Assembly (NCBI GenBank): GCA_013002105.1
Contig: JABDKS010000284.1
Coordinates: 1-7,803 of the forward strand
DNA: 7,803 nucleotides
Direction of reading: 5' to 3'
Source: Pirellulaceae bacterium
GTDB taxonomy: Bacteria > Planctomycetota > Planctomycetia > Pirellulales > Pirellulaceae
Below the pieces are notes generated by a model. It made no database searches. It was not told the DNA's origin and was given only the letters and a program-made list of their open reading frames with translations. A program made the translations under genes and the position numbers. Of this stretch, positions 1 through 7,024 are shown in pieces; position 1 is the stretch's first letter, and every line of letters starts with the position of its first letter.

Positions 1-78
1 GGCCATAGCCGCGGTTCCCAGGGCGCGTGACTGACACGAAACCGGGGCTATCGCCCATCGGCTGGTAGAAAATGACAC
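1..78. repeat. Palindromic dispersed repeat, copy R1 (cut by left edge)
   Basis: An imperfect inverted repeat whose left arm (1-16) reads GGCCATAGCCGCGGTT and whose right arm (40-55) reads AACCGGGGCTATCGCC; the arms pair at 14 of 16 positions around a spacer of about 23 bases. It is followed by CATCGGCT and a tail ending in GACAC, which matches the tails of copies R2 and R3 with several changes. The outer AGCCGCAC part seen in the other copies would lie left of the window. The orientation is the same as R2 and R3. It is probably a REP/MITE-like intergenic element; the mechanism of spread is unknown. Short reading frames across it are not believed to be coding. Confidence 0.75.
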
Positions 79-80
79 AT

Positions 81-100
81 CGCGGCTACCTGGGGCCGCG
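81..100. repeat. Small GC hairpin between R1 and R2
   Basis: CGCGGC (81-86) and GCCGCG (95-100) are perfect inverted arms with an 8-base loop. The hairpin lies between the two repeat copies. No T-run follows on either strand, so it is not a typical intrinsic terminator. The stem is short and could be chance in GC-rich DNA. Confidence 0.35.
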
Positions 101-179
101 TCGCAACTGTCGTAGCGACATCGACAATGAAGTTTCCCAACGGAACAGCGAACAGAGATCTGCGAGTCGCGCATTCATT

Positions 180-265
180 TAGCCGCACGGCGATAGCCGC
201 GGTTCCTCCAGCAAAACAACCGGGGCTATCGCCCAAACGGCCAATGAAAAGTGACGCTGTCCAGC
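180..265. repeat. Palindromic dispersed repeat, copy R2
   Basis: The best-preserved copy. The left arm GGCGATAGCCGCGGTT (189-204) pairs with the right arm AACCGGGGCTATCGCC (218-233) at 15 of 16 positions around a 13-base spacer. TAGCCGC occurs twice with a 14-base period (180-186 and 194-200). The tail up to 265 includes a 22-base segment (244-265, AAAAGTGACGCTG inside) that is identical to one in R3 at 4164-4185. R2 ends 32 bases beyond the stop of the minus-strand cytochrome gene, so its hairpin would sit in that transcript's 3' end and might protect or terminate it; this role is inferred. There is no U-tract typical of an intrinsic terminator. Confidence 0.85.
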
Positions 266-297
266 TGGTTCAAACACGGCGAGGCGCAACATGCACG

Positions 298-3200
298 CTA
301 TCGTTTTCTGACATCGATGATGTATTTCATCAGGTCGTCGAACTCTTTACGGTTCTTTAATTGCTGCGCCAAGTTGGCAGGCATCAACGAAATTTTCGAC
401 TCTATGACTTCCTCGATATCGTCTTGCTTGATCTTGATCGGTTCCGGTTCGGCCAAGTTTCGCAAGACAATCTCTTTGTCATCTTCTGAAACCCGAATTC
501 CTGTGTGCACCTTGCCATTGACGTCCAAGACATTCACCTGCGCGTAGTCCTTGTCAATCAGTTTGGATGGCCGCAGAATTGAATCGACTAATTGCTCGGC
601 GGTCAGCTTCGTCTTGATTTTCGCCAAGTCGGGTCCAAGCCGAGCGGCTCCTTTGGGCGGCTGGTGACAGGCAAAGCAGGCCGCGGCTGATTGAAGAAAC
701 AGTTTTTTACCTCGCTGGACGTTCCCTCGCGCAATAGCAACTTTCGCCAATTCGCTCGGCGACGCCGCTAGCAACTCCGCTTCCAACGCCTCGTTGGAAA
801 ACTCTTCCACGTCGGGGGCACTACCATTGAGCCCTGCTTCCAAGGGATGCTCGGCGAGCAATTCTTCAGGTTTCCAAAAAGTGGAACGGCTGATTGTCTG
901 CTCGCGAATTTTTTTGACGCTCGCGGGTCGCACGGGCGAGGCCTTATTGCCCCAAGTATTGCGAACGAAAGTCAGCACCGCAGCAAGTTCATCGTCTTTC
1001 AGTAGCGAACGAAAGGCGGTCATCGGTGGCACACCGCGCGACGGATCGTAGGTTTTACCGTTGACCTTCATTTTGCCCCAAACGCCGTGCAAGGTCATCT
1101 TGATCAGGCGGTCTTCGCTGCCGGTTACCCAGGGGCTACCGACGAGGGGAGGATAGACATTGGCACTGCCCTTGCCGTGCGTCAAATGGCACGTCGCGCA
1201 ATGTGATTCGCGTTGGTAAACCTCCGCACCCAGTCGGTACACTTTTTTGTCAGCGCGACTGAGATGTTTGGGGGGAGTAAATTTTACAAATTCCTTTTCG
1301 GCTTCTGCCGCGAATTGACTCGCACCTTTGGTGTCAACGTTGTACCAAAAATGCTTGACCGTATTGGCAGCAACGACCGCGTGCTTGACGTCCGAGCTCA
1401 ACAGCGCATTGAGCAACGCTTCGTCGCGTGCACCGTGTTGTTGGTGCAACCACAGTGCTTCGAGCAAATGATGGGCCTCGGTTTCATCGTTCGCATCAAA
1501 GTCCTTCATCCATTCTTTCGTTGCCGCGATCACGGCAGCAGAATCACGAGCACTCAATTCGACGCGGGTACGGTGACGAACACCGTTGACGGGGTGTTTC
1601 AAATTTTCCAACAGAGCCGTGATGCTCTGGTCGTGAATTTTGACGGGTTTTTGAAGCGGCCGATCTTTTACTGTCAGTCGAAAAATGCGGCCATGTTTGT
1701 GGTCACGATTGGGATCGCGAATGTTGTGTTGCATGTGTCCGATGATCGCGTTGTGCCAGTCGGAAACATACAGCGCTCCGTCCTCTCCAATGACTGCATC
1801 GGTCGGCCGGAAATTACGATCTTCGCTATTGAGCAATTCGAGGCCGGGGGTTCCCCAGACGTGTCCGAACTCTCTGCCTTTGTCATCGCCATCGCGATCA
1901 AGCGAGTATTGCTTGACACCCAGAAAACCGATCGTGTTACAAATCAAGAAGTCTTGTTGGATGTCGTCGGGAAAGTGTTCTGACGACATGATTTCGTCAG
2001 CCGCGACGGGTCGGAATTCTTTGGTCAAGAGCATGTGCATCTTAAAACCCTTGCCCTCGGGACGCACCTGGTATGACTTGCCACCCGTGCCGTCATTGGC
2101 ATAGCAATATCCCCAGTAATCAAAACTGGTGCCGTGTGGGTTGGGGGCGTTGGCAGCGTGAGGCGTGATCGCAAATGTACGTGGGTCAAAGCGATACATC
2201 CCGGAGGCACCCAAATTCAGGTTTTGTTTCCAGGGTGTTTCGTGGTTATGGACCAGGAAGATCCCGCTTTGCCAATAGATCCCGCCGTCGGGGCCCATCA
2301 CCAAGTTGTTGGCCGCGTGATGGGTGTCAGCTGTTCCAAGCCCCTGCAGCAGCGGGAATCGCAAATCGGCCTTGTCGTCGCCATCGGTGTCTTTGAGAAA
2401 GAGTAGATCGGGACCCGAAGTGACGATCACACCGCCACCCCAGAATTCGAAACCGAGCGGGTTATGGACGTGCGCAAAGATCTTGCGAGTATCGGCCCTG
2501 CCGTCTTTGTCTGTGTCTTCAAAGATCATCAGGCTGTCGTTCATTTCCTTGCCAGGTTCCCATTTGGGATACGTATTCCAGCTAGCCGCCCAAAGCCGAC
2601 CTTTGGCATCAACCTGCATCTGCACGGGATTGGCCAGATCGGGAAACTGAACTTCCGATGCAAACAGGTTCAGTTCGTACCCGTCGGGAACCTTGATCTT
2701 TGCCAGCGATTCTTCGGGACTCAGGTAATCGATGCTGCCTTCCTTTGCGGCGCTGGAACTTTTGCTGCCACCGCCAACATTCGAGATCACGGTGACCGGT
2801 GGCGGAACATTGCTGTCGTCAACCTCCAAGTTCTCGCCTCTGGCGGCGGCCCAAATCACTTTGTCGCGATTGGCGGTCATCACGTCCAACATCACCAATT
2901 CATGCTTCAAGACATCCGCATTGCTTTGTCCATCAACGAATGTCAACGTCGACCGGCTGCCCCAGATGTCGTTGCCGTCCGTCGCGCGGTAGCGGTTGTG
3001 CCAATGCCAATTCTTGTCTTCGACCGCCGCATAAAGTTTGGAATGGATGTCGGAGGGAGGTGACGATTTGCCCACCAACGCTTGCGAGATGATCCCGGCG
3101 AGTTTCTGGTATCCCTTGGCATTCAGGTGGATGCCGTTGATCGTGAGCCGCTCGGAACTCGATTCGAACAAATCGAGCGTCGGCGAGTAAAGATCAACGA

Positions 3201-3786
3201 AAGTTGCGCCGGAGTCGGCTGCGGCTTGTTGCGTGGCCCGAGTGTAGGCGGCCAGGTTCGCATTCAGTTCAACGCCGTCAGGAAGGTTTGGGTCTCCCAA
3301 GTTTTGGTAGGCGATGGGGCTGAACAGAACGAAACGCAGGTCCTTGCCTTTCTCCTTGCGTAGCTGCGTGTACCGCTGAACCAGATTCACCAATTCGGCT
3401 CGATATGCATCCGCTTTCGCAGGTCCACCAAAGGATTCGTTGTATCCGTAGAAACTCAATACGACATCCGGAGCGACATGCTGCAGGTATTCGGCGTCGT
3501 TGGTGAACCCCTTATTGCGAGGTCTTTGGTTAACGATGTCCCCCGAAAAACTCATGTTTCGGAAGCTCACATTCATGCCCTTGAGTTGGTCCTGCAACAC
3601 CGTCTCGACCCAAGGGTCATGCTGCATTCGATCGGCAAGCCCGTTGCCGTAAATGGCAACCACATCATTCTGCTCAAACGCGAACGGATCTGCGGCACGG
3701 ACAGTCGTGCAAGCCGCCACGAATGAACAGATCACCAACATCAGCGTAAGGCGGTTTTTTAGCATGGATAACAAATCGAGATTCAT
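298..3786 (-). CDS. PVC-type multidomain protein: SGNH-like domain, propeller dehydrogenase-like domain, two c-type heme domains
   Basis: A 1,162-residue exported protein. Residues 1-31 form a signal peptide (KNR, then a hydrophobic stretch; possible cut after VRA31, or a lipobox-like VAAC with Cys26). Residues 36-235 are SGNH/GDSL-like, with GYNES at 114-118 and GIH at 218-220, but the block I site reads GNGL (47-50) with no serine. Residues 355-705 resemble the beta-propeller of planctomycete membrane-bound dehydrogenases, with Asp-rich calcium-type loops DTDKDGRAD (424-432) and DTDGDDKAD (466-474) and a third near 630-636. Residues 720-815 are helical, HEAT-like. Two heme sites follow: CATCH at 863-867 with likely ligand Met922, and CFACH at 1037-1041 with likely ligand Met1135. 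The family is thought to oxidise sugars or similar substrates in the periplasm; the substrate here is unknown. The chosen ATG at 3786 places the signal peptide at the N-terminus. A TTG at 3906 would add 40 non-hydrophobic residues, and an ATG at 3765 (1,155 residues) is equally possible. No Shine-Dalgarno is visible. The gene stands alone, divergent from the operon. Confidence 0.95.
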   Translation of the reverse strand: MNLDLLSMLKNRLTLMLVICSFVAACTTVRAADPFAFEQNDVVAIYGNGLADRMQHDPWVETVLQDQLKGMNVSFRNMSFSGDIVNQRPRNKGFTNDAEYLQHVAPDVVLSFYGYNESFGGPAKADAYRAELVNLVQRYTQLRKEKGKDLRFVLFSPIAYQNLGDPNLPDGVELNANLAAYTRATQQAAADSGATFVDLYSPTLDLFESSSERLTINGIHLNAKGYQKLAGIISQALVGKSSPPSDIHSKLYAAVEDKNWHWHNRYRATDGNDIWGSRSTLTFVDGQSNADVLKHELVMLDVMTANRDKVIWAAARGENLEVDDSNVPPPVTVISNVGGGSKSSSAAKEGSIDYLSPEESLAKIKVPDGYELNLFASEVQFPDLANPVQMQVDAKGRLWAASWNTYPKWEPGKEMNDSLMIFEDTDKDGRADTRKIFAHVHNPLGFEFWGGGVIVTSGPDLLFLKDTDGDDKADLRFPLLQGLGTADTHHAANNLVMGPDGGIYWQSGIFLVHNHETPWKQNLNLGASGMYRFDPRTFAITPHAANAPNPHGTSFDYWGYCYANDGTGGKSYQVRPEGKGFKMHMLLTKEFRPVAADEIMSSEHFPDDIQQDFLICNTIGFLGVKQYSLDRDGDDKGREFGHVWGTPGLELLNSEDRNFRPTDAVIGEDGALYVSDWHNAIIGHMQHNIRDPNRDHKHGRIFRLTVKDRPLQKPVKIHDQSITALLENLKHPVNGVRHRTRVELSARDSAAVIAATKEWMKDFDANDETEAHHLLEALWLHQQHGARDEALLNALLSSDVKHAVVAANTVKHFWYNVDTKGASQFAAEAEKEFVKFTPPKHLSRADKKVYRLGAEVYQRESHCATCHLTHGKGSANVYPPLVGSPWVTGSEDRLIKMTLHGVWGKMKVNGKTYDPSRGVPPMTAFRSLLKDDELAAVLTFVRNTWGNKASPVRPASVKKIREQTISRSTFWKPEELLAEHPLEAGLNGSAPDVEEFSNEALEAELLAASPSELAKVAIARGNVQRGKKLFLQSAAACFACHQPPKGAARLGPDLAKIKTKLTAEQLVDSILRPSKLIDKDYAQVNVLDVNGKVHTGIRVSEDDKEIVLRNLAEPEPIKIKQDDIEEVIESKISLMPANLAQQLKNRKEFDDLMKYIIDVRKR

Positions 3787-4101
3787 GTTTTGGCTATTGG
3801 TTTGGTAGACGCGAATGTATTGCGAAGAAGTCCGCGAGGTGGTGGGAACGGCCTGGAAAGACCGCAGGTAGGCCCGATTGATTGTAGTCGAGACGACGAG
3901 ATTCAAAAGGGACCGGCCCTGCCGAGGTTTCGATTCACAATAAACAGACGCTCAGCGAGCCAATCGACGCACTGACTCGCTGGGTGGGGACGACCAATCG
4001 CACTGGCCTGGCCGCATTCATTCGACTCCAGACGGAATCCAGACCTGCCCTTGTTGAACAGCACCACCTTGGAATCAGAACGCTGTGTTTTCCCGTCCCG
4101 A

Positions 4102-4185
4102 TAGCCGCACGGCGATAGCCGCGGTTCGTTGCGAAAACGACTTCCGCGATCGCCCATCGGCTCATGAAAAGTGACGCTGTCCAGC
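4102..4185. repeat. Palindromic dispersed repeat, copy R3
   Basis: The left arm GGCGATAGCCGCGGTT (4111-4126) is identical to that of R2. The right arm has drifted: only about 10 of 16 positions agree with the R2 right arm, and it ends in CGCGATCGCCC (4144-4154). CATCGGCT (4155-4162) and a 22-base tail (4164-4185) follow; the tail is identical to R2 at 244-265. The 10-base word CGATAGCCGC is repeated at 4099-4108 and 4113-4122, the same 14-base period as in R2. The orientation is the same as R1 and R2, so R2 and R3 are direct repeats on either side of the PVC-type gene. Confidence 0.8.
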
Positions 4186-4194
4186 GAGCCTCCC

Positions 4195-4289
4195 TGTGAC
4201 AGGCCCCCAATCACATCCCAAATCGCGGTGAGAATGACAGCGGAAATCACTGTCCATCGAGTGATCGAGACACGGCGCCGAGAATCCAA
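4195..4289 (-). other. Possible remnant of a membrane-protein N-terminus
   Basis: Read on the minus strand, this stretch gives a basic segment (DSRRR) followed by a transmembrane-like segment (WTVISAVILTAIWDVIGGL), and then runs straight into the translated R3 repeat. The only start at this end is TTG at 4289, with an in-frame stop upstream at 4323-4325. It could be the stub of a small membrane gene interrupted by the repeat, or a chance open frame in GC-rich DNA. I do not recognise a family, and no Shine-Dalgarno is present. Confidence 0.2.
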
Positions 4290-4371
4290 GAACGTGTTTC
4301 TCTGTGAGGGTTGACCGCCAACCTAGTCGGGATTCGCACAGTTCACACGAAGGGGTGCCGACGACATTGAC

Positions 4372-4404
4372 ATCCGCACGCGCGTATCAAGTCAACGCGC
4401 GGAT
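4372..4404. repeat. Imperfect inverted repeat upstream of the operon
   Basis: ATCCGC (4372-4377) pairs with GCGGAT (4399-4404), and GCG (4382-4384) with CGC (4396-4398). ACGC is bulged on the left side and the loop is 11 bases. TTGAC (4367-4371) and GTCAA (4391-4395) form a second, overlapping inverted pair. The structure lies 30 bases before the first ATG of the operon, where it could be an operator or a 5' leader hairpin. Neither role can be shown from the sequence. Confidence 0.3.
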
Positions 4405-4434
4405 CTTCTACGGTTTCATTTGGGTGCTTGAGCG

Positions 4435-5184
4435 ATGCGTATTGCCGCGATGCAACCATACTTTCTGCCGTATCTGACCTATTTCAGTTTGATAGCGTCG
4501 GCCGACCAATTTGTGATTTTTGACCCGGTGCAATATATCCGGCACGGCTGGATCAATCGCAACCGAATTCTGAAAGCGGGCATCAACGATTGGCAATACA
4601 TCCGCGTGCCCGTCGCCAAACACTCTCGCGAAACACCGATCCGCGACATCACGATTGCCAACCATCACGATTGGAAATGCAAGCTCCGAGCACAAGTCGA
4701 CCACTATCGCAAGAAAGCTCCCTTCTATTCCCAGGCCAAGGAACTGTTAGACCACTGCCTGGATATCCAGACTTCTAGCATCGTCGATCTGAACATCCAC
4801 AGCTTGAGCGTGTTATGTGATGCTCTACGAATCGATTTTCAGACCGTTCGGTTCTCGGACATTCAGCATCGAGTTGATCCGCCACAACACGCCGGACAGT
4901 GGGCACTGCATATCTCAAAAGCCCTGCAAGCGACGTCCTATATTAACCCGGTTGGTGGCCAAGCCATCTTTCGGCCTCAGGAATTCCGACGTAGCGGCAT
5001 TGAACTGCAATTCCTAAGCAATCCACTCACAGCTTACTGCCAAAGACGCGATCATTTCATCAGCGGACTTTCGATAATCGACGTTCTGATGTTCAACAGC
5101 CTAGATGAAACTCGCGATCGGATTATGGACGACGTGATCCTTTCGACACCGGCTGCTGTCAGCAAAGACGGGGTGGCTGCATGA
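4435..5184 (+). CDS. WbqC-family protein
   Basis: A 249-residue cytoplasmic protein matching the WbqC family (usually about 220-250 residues), found in O-antigen and other glycan clusters. Family hallmarks visible are MQPYFLPY at 6-13, FVIFDPVQY at 26-34 (many members have DD where this has DP), GWINRNRI at 38-45, YINPVGGQAIF at 169-179 and LSIIDVLMFNS at 212-222. The exact reaction is not firmly established to my knowledge; a role in modifying amino sugars, for example acyl or aminoacyl transfer, is an inference from genomic context. No signal peptide or membrane segment is seen. It is the first gene of the operon, and its stop TGA overlaps the next gene's start as ATGA, suggesting translational coupling. 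The start is the first ATG of the conserved N-terminus; no clear Shine-Dalgarno precedes it. Confidence 0.93.
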   Translation: MRIAAMQPYFLPYLTYFSLIASADQFVIFDPVQYIRHGWINRNRILKAGINDWQYIRVPVAKHSRETPIRDITIANHHDWKCKLRAQVDHYRKKAPFYSQAKELLDHCLDIQTSSIVDLNIHSLSVLCDALRIDFQTVRFSDIQHRVDPPQHAGQWALHISKALQATSYINPVGGQAIFRPQEFRRSGIELQFLSNPLTAYCQRRDHFISGLSIIDVLMFNSLDETRDRIMDDVILSTPAAVSKDGVAA

Positions 5185-5906
5185 ACGGGCCGGAGATCGT
5201 TGGCGATTACTTGCACAAGGAGTATCCCAAACAATTTGCAAAGACAGAGTTTTGGAAGCAAATCAAACGAACCGTCAACGGAGAACCCGTTTCGGATCAA
5301 GACATCGATTTGATCGTGAAACAAATCATCTCGCAGTTGGATCTGCAGCCCAACGATCACTTGTTGGACCTGGGATGTGGCAATGGGGCACTCGCGTCCA
5401 GGCTATTTTCGCAATGCAAACAATACACCGGCGTTGATTTCTCGGAGTACCTCTTGAGCGTTGCCGAAGAATATTTTTGCCCTCGAGATGGCATCCGTTA
5501 CATCCAGAGTGACATTCGGCAGACGCAAAATTTTGTTTCCGCCGCTACCAGTGCCAACAAAGTACTGATCTATGGATGCATCGGATATTTGCACAGACAC
5601 GAAGTAAAGATGCTTCTGCACGACCTGAAGACGGCGTTGTGCGGATTGTCGACCATTTTGATTGGAAACGTGGCAGATGAAAGTCGGGCCGGCGAGTTTT
5701 TTCGTGCACGCAGCGTCAACGACTACCTTTTGGACGATCCCAGTTCGCCAATCGGCGTCTGGTGGGAACAAGCGGAATGGAAAAAGATTGGCGACGAATT
5801 GGGATTTCAAACAACATGTGTCTCGATGCGTGACGATTTTTACGGGAGTCGATATCGGTACGACGTCGTCTTCGAGAACAATCACGCACCAAAGTCGGTG
5901 GGTTAG
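5181..5906 (+). CDS. Class I SAM-dependent methyltransferase
   Basis: A 241-residue soluble protein with a Rossmann-type methyltransferase core. Motif I is LDLGCGNG (62-69), the acidic residue at the end of strand 2 is Asp86 in YTGVDFS, and Asp111 in QSDIRQ fits the adenine-contacting position. A helical N-terminal cap (about residues 1-55) precedes the core. The C-terminal part (about 165-241, including WWEQAEWKKIG) probably covers the acceptor site. The acceptor is unknown; the neighbours suggest a sugar hydroxyl or amino group on a nucleotide sugar or glycan. The ATG overlaps the stop of the WbqC gene by 4 bases, and the next gene starts 2 bases after this stop (TAG). A methyltransferase of small metabolites is an alternative, but tight coupling to WbqC and DegT-type genes favours a glycan role. 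Confidence 0.93.
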   Translation: MNGPEIVGDYLHKEYPKQFAKTEFWKQIKRTVNGEPVSDQDIDLIVKQIISQLDLQPNDHLLDLGCGNGALASRLFSQCKQYTGVDFSEYLLSVAEEYFCPRDGIRYIQSDIRQTQNFVSAATSANKVLIYGCIGYLHRHEVKMLLHDLKTALCGLSTILIGNVADESRAGEFFRARSVNDYLLDDPSSPIGVWWEQAEWKKIGDELGFQTTCVSMRDDFYGSRYRYDVVFENNHAPKSVG

Positions 5907-5908
5907 CG

Positions 5909-7021
5909 ATGGACCGACTTTTTCAAACACCCATTTCAACCTCCAATCTGTACACACCCGATAGGAATCGGCTGCGACAGATCTTGGATAGCGCATTTGA
6001 TCGCGATGGAAACCTGGTAATCGGTTCGTTGGTATCGCGGTTGGAGACGCAACTATGCGATTATCACCAGGCGAAGTACTGTGTCACGTTTTCGACCGGT
6101 TTCTGGGCGCTGGTCGCTGCCGTTCAAATTCAATCGCTGCCTGGACGCAGCGAAGTGATTATTCCTTCGTTAACTTATCGCCGTCTCGCAGACGTGCTTC
6201 ACTGGGCTGGCAAGATTCCCGTCATGGTCGATGTGGACCGCGAGACGCTGGCAGTGTGTTGCGATGCGGTCACCGCGGCGGTTTCCGACGAGACCGCTTT
6301 GATTCTAGCGGTCCACCCAATTGTCAATTGTTGCGACGTGATTAGGTTGCTGTCTGTTTCGGAGCAACGCGGAGTTCCGCTGATTTTTGACGCGGTCGAA
6401 TCAGTCCACGAAACCATCAATTCAAGGCGTATTGGCTCGTTCGGCGTGGGCGAAGTGTTTTCGTTTCACGCCAGTAAACTCATCAACGGGTGCGAGGGCG
6501 GATACGTTTGTACCAACGATCGAAAATTCCGTGATCAATTGGTTCACTTTAAGTCCGATCCAGGGACTGGAATCAATGGCGTATTGTGCGACGGACACGC
6601 TGCGCTGGCGATTGCCGGATTGGAGGAAATCGAAACCAATCTGGCTCACAATCGAATCCTCTACGAAACCTATCAGCACGAATTGCGTGACTTTCCAGGT
6701 ATTCGATTATTGCGATTCGATGAGAGCGAGCAAACATCGTTCAAAAATGTTGTGGCCGAAGTGACCGACGATTTCGGAATGGACCGCGACGACTTGGTCA
6801 GCCGACTGAACGTCGACGGAATCTTGGCGCGAGCGTATTACTATCCCGCGCTGCATGCAAAAACGTTCGATTATGACGTAAAGCGAATGCAGGTACCCAT
6901 CGCCCATGACGCGATGCACCGCTTCATCAACCTGCCGTGTGGGCAGATGGTCAGCGTCGGCGACGTCGTATCAACCTGTCGACAGTTGAAATCTCTTCAC
7001 ATCGCAAACAAGGCAGCTTGA
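5909..7021 (+). CDS. DegT/DnrJ/EryC1/StrS-family PLP aminotransferase
   Basis: A 370-residue fold-type I PLP enzyme of the nucleotide-sugar aminotransferase family (usual length about 360-400). The phosphate-binding region is FSTGFWAL (61-68). Asp161 in IFDAVES is placed to contact the pyridine nitrogen. Lys190 in FSFHASK is the Schiff-base lysine, followed by the conserved GG (197-198). AYYYPALH (309-316) corresponds to the YYP.LH substrate/dimer motif near the C-terminus. Family members transaminate a 3- or 4-keto sugar nucleotide, usually with glutamate as donor; the sugar cannot be told from sequence. All key residues are present, so it should be active. It starts 2 bases after the methyltransferase stop and ends (TGA) 3 bases before the next gene, which encodes a second protein of the same fold. 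Confidence 0.93.
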   Translation: MDRLFQTPISTSNLYTPDRNRLRQILDSAFDRDGNLVIGSLVSRLETQLCDYHQAKYCVTFSTGFWALVAAVQIQSLPGRSEVIIPSLTYRRLADVLHWAGKIPVMVDVDRETLAVCCDAVTAAVSDETALILAVHPIVNCCDVIRLLSVSEQRGVPLIFDAVESVHETINSRRIGSFGVGEVFSFHASKLINGCEGGYVCTNDRKFRDQLVHFKSDPGTGINGVLCDGHAALAIAGLEEIETNLAHNRILYETYQHELRDFPGIRLLRFDESEQTSFKNVVAEVTDDFGMDRDDLVSRLNVDGILARAYYYPALHAKTFDYDVKRMQVPIAHDAMHRFINLPCGQMVSVGDVVSTCRQLKSLHIANKAA

Positions 7022-7024
7022 GAA

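Larger units (their letters stand above)
1..297. other. Gene-poor 3' flank with clustered repeats
   Basis: No convincing protein gene is present. The short open frames here on both strands run through the repeat arms and show no domain-like sequence. The region contains repeat copies R1 and R2 and a small hairpin, separated by about 100 bases of sequence in which I recognise nothing else. It forms the downstream flank of the minus-strand PVC-type gene. Confidence 0.6.
3787..4434. other. Divergent intergenic region (about 650 bases)
   Basis: This region separates the minus-strand PVC-type gene from the plus-strand operon and should hold promoters for both. I could not find a convincing sigma70-type -35/-10 pair for either side. 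It contains repeat copy R3 (4102-4185), an imperfect inverted repeat close to the operon start (4372-4404), and a minus-strand open frame encoding a membrane-like segment (about 4195-4289). Two overlapping minus-strand open frames here start in or run through R3 and have no recognisable domains. The remaining sequence shows nothing I recognise. Confidence 0.55.

Noticed and set aside
1..265. R1 and R2 as a CRISPR array
   Set aside because: There are only two units, each an internally palindromic 80-base element with diverged sequence, about 100 bases apart, and no regular short repeats or spacers.
127..360. A 77-codon plus-strand open frame across repeat R2
   Set aside because: It translates the repeat arms and then overlaps the end of the minus-strand gene. 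Such frames arise wherever this repeat occurs and show no protein-like conservation.
1213..1983. A 256-codon plus-strand open frame antisense to the PVC-type gene
   Set aside because: It lies fully within the well-supported minus-strand gene, has no recognisable domain, and its composition is that of a GC-rich shadow frame. The same applies to the plus-strand frame at 2464-3063.
3787..3906. Upstream extension of the PVC-type protein to a TTG start at 3906
   Set aside because: It would place 40 polar residues before a clear signal peptide. The ATG at 3786 (or 3765) gives a normal export signal at the N-terminus.
3903..4289. A 128-codon minus-strand open frame in the intergenic region, taken as a full gene
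   Set aside because: It starts with TTG, has no Shine-Dalgarno, and most of its length is translated repeat or low-information sequence. Only its first 30 codons are kept as a doubtful remnant.
4367..4395. TTGACA at 4367-4372 as a -35 box for the operon
   Set aside because: No acceptable -10 lies 16-18 bases downstream (the best is AGTCAA), and the hexamer is part of the inverted repeat.
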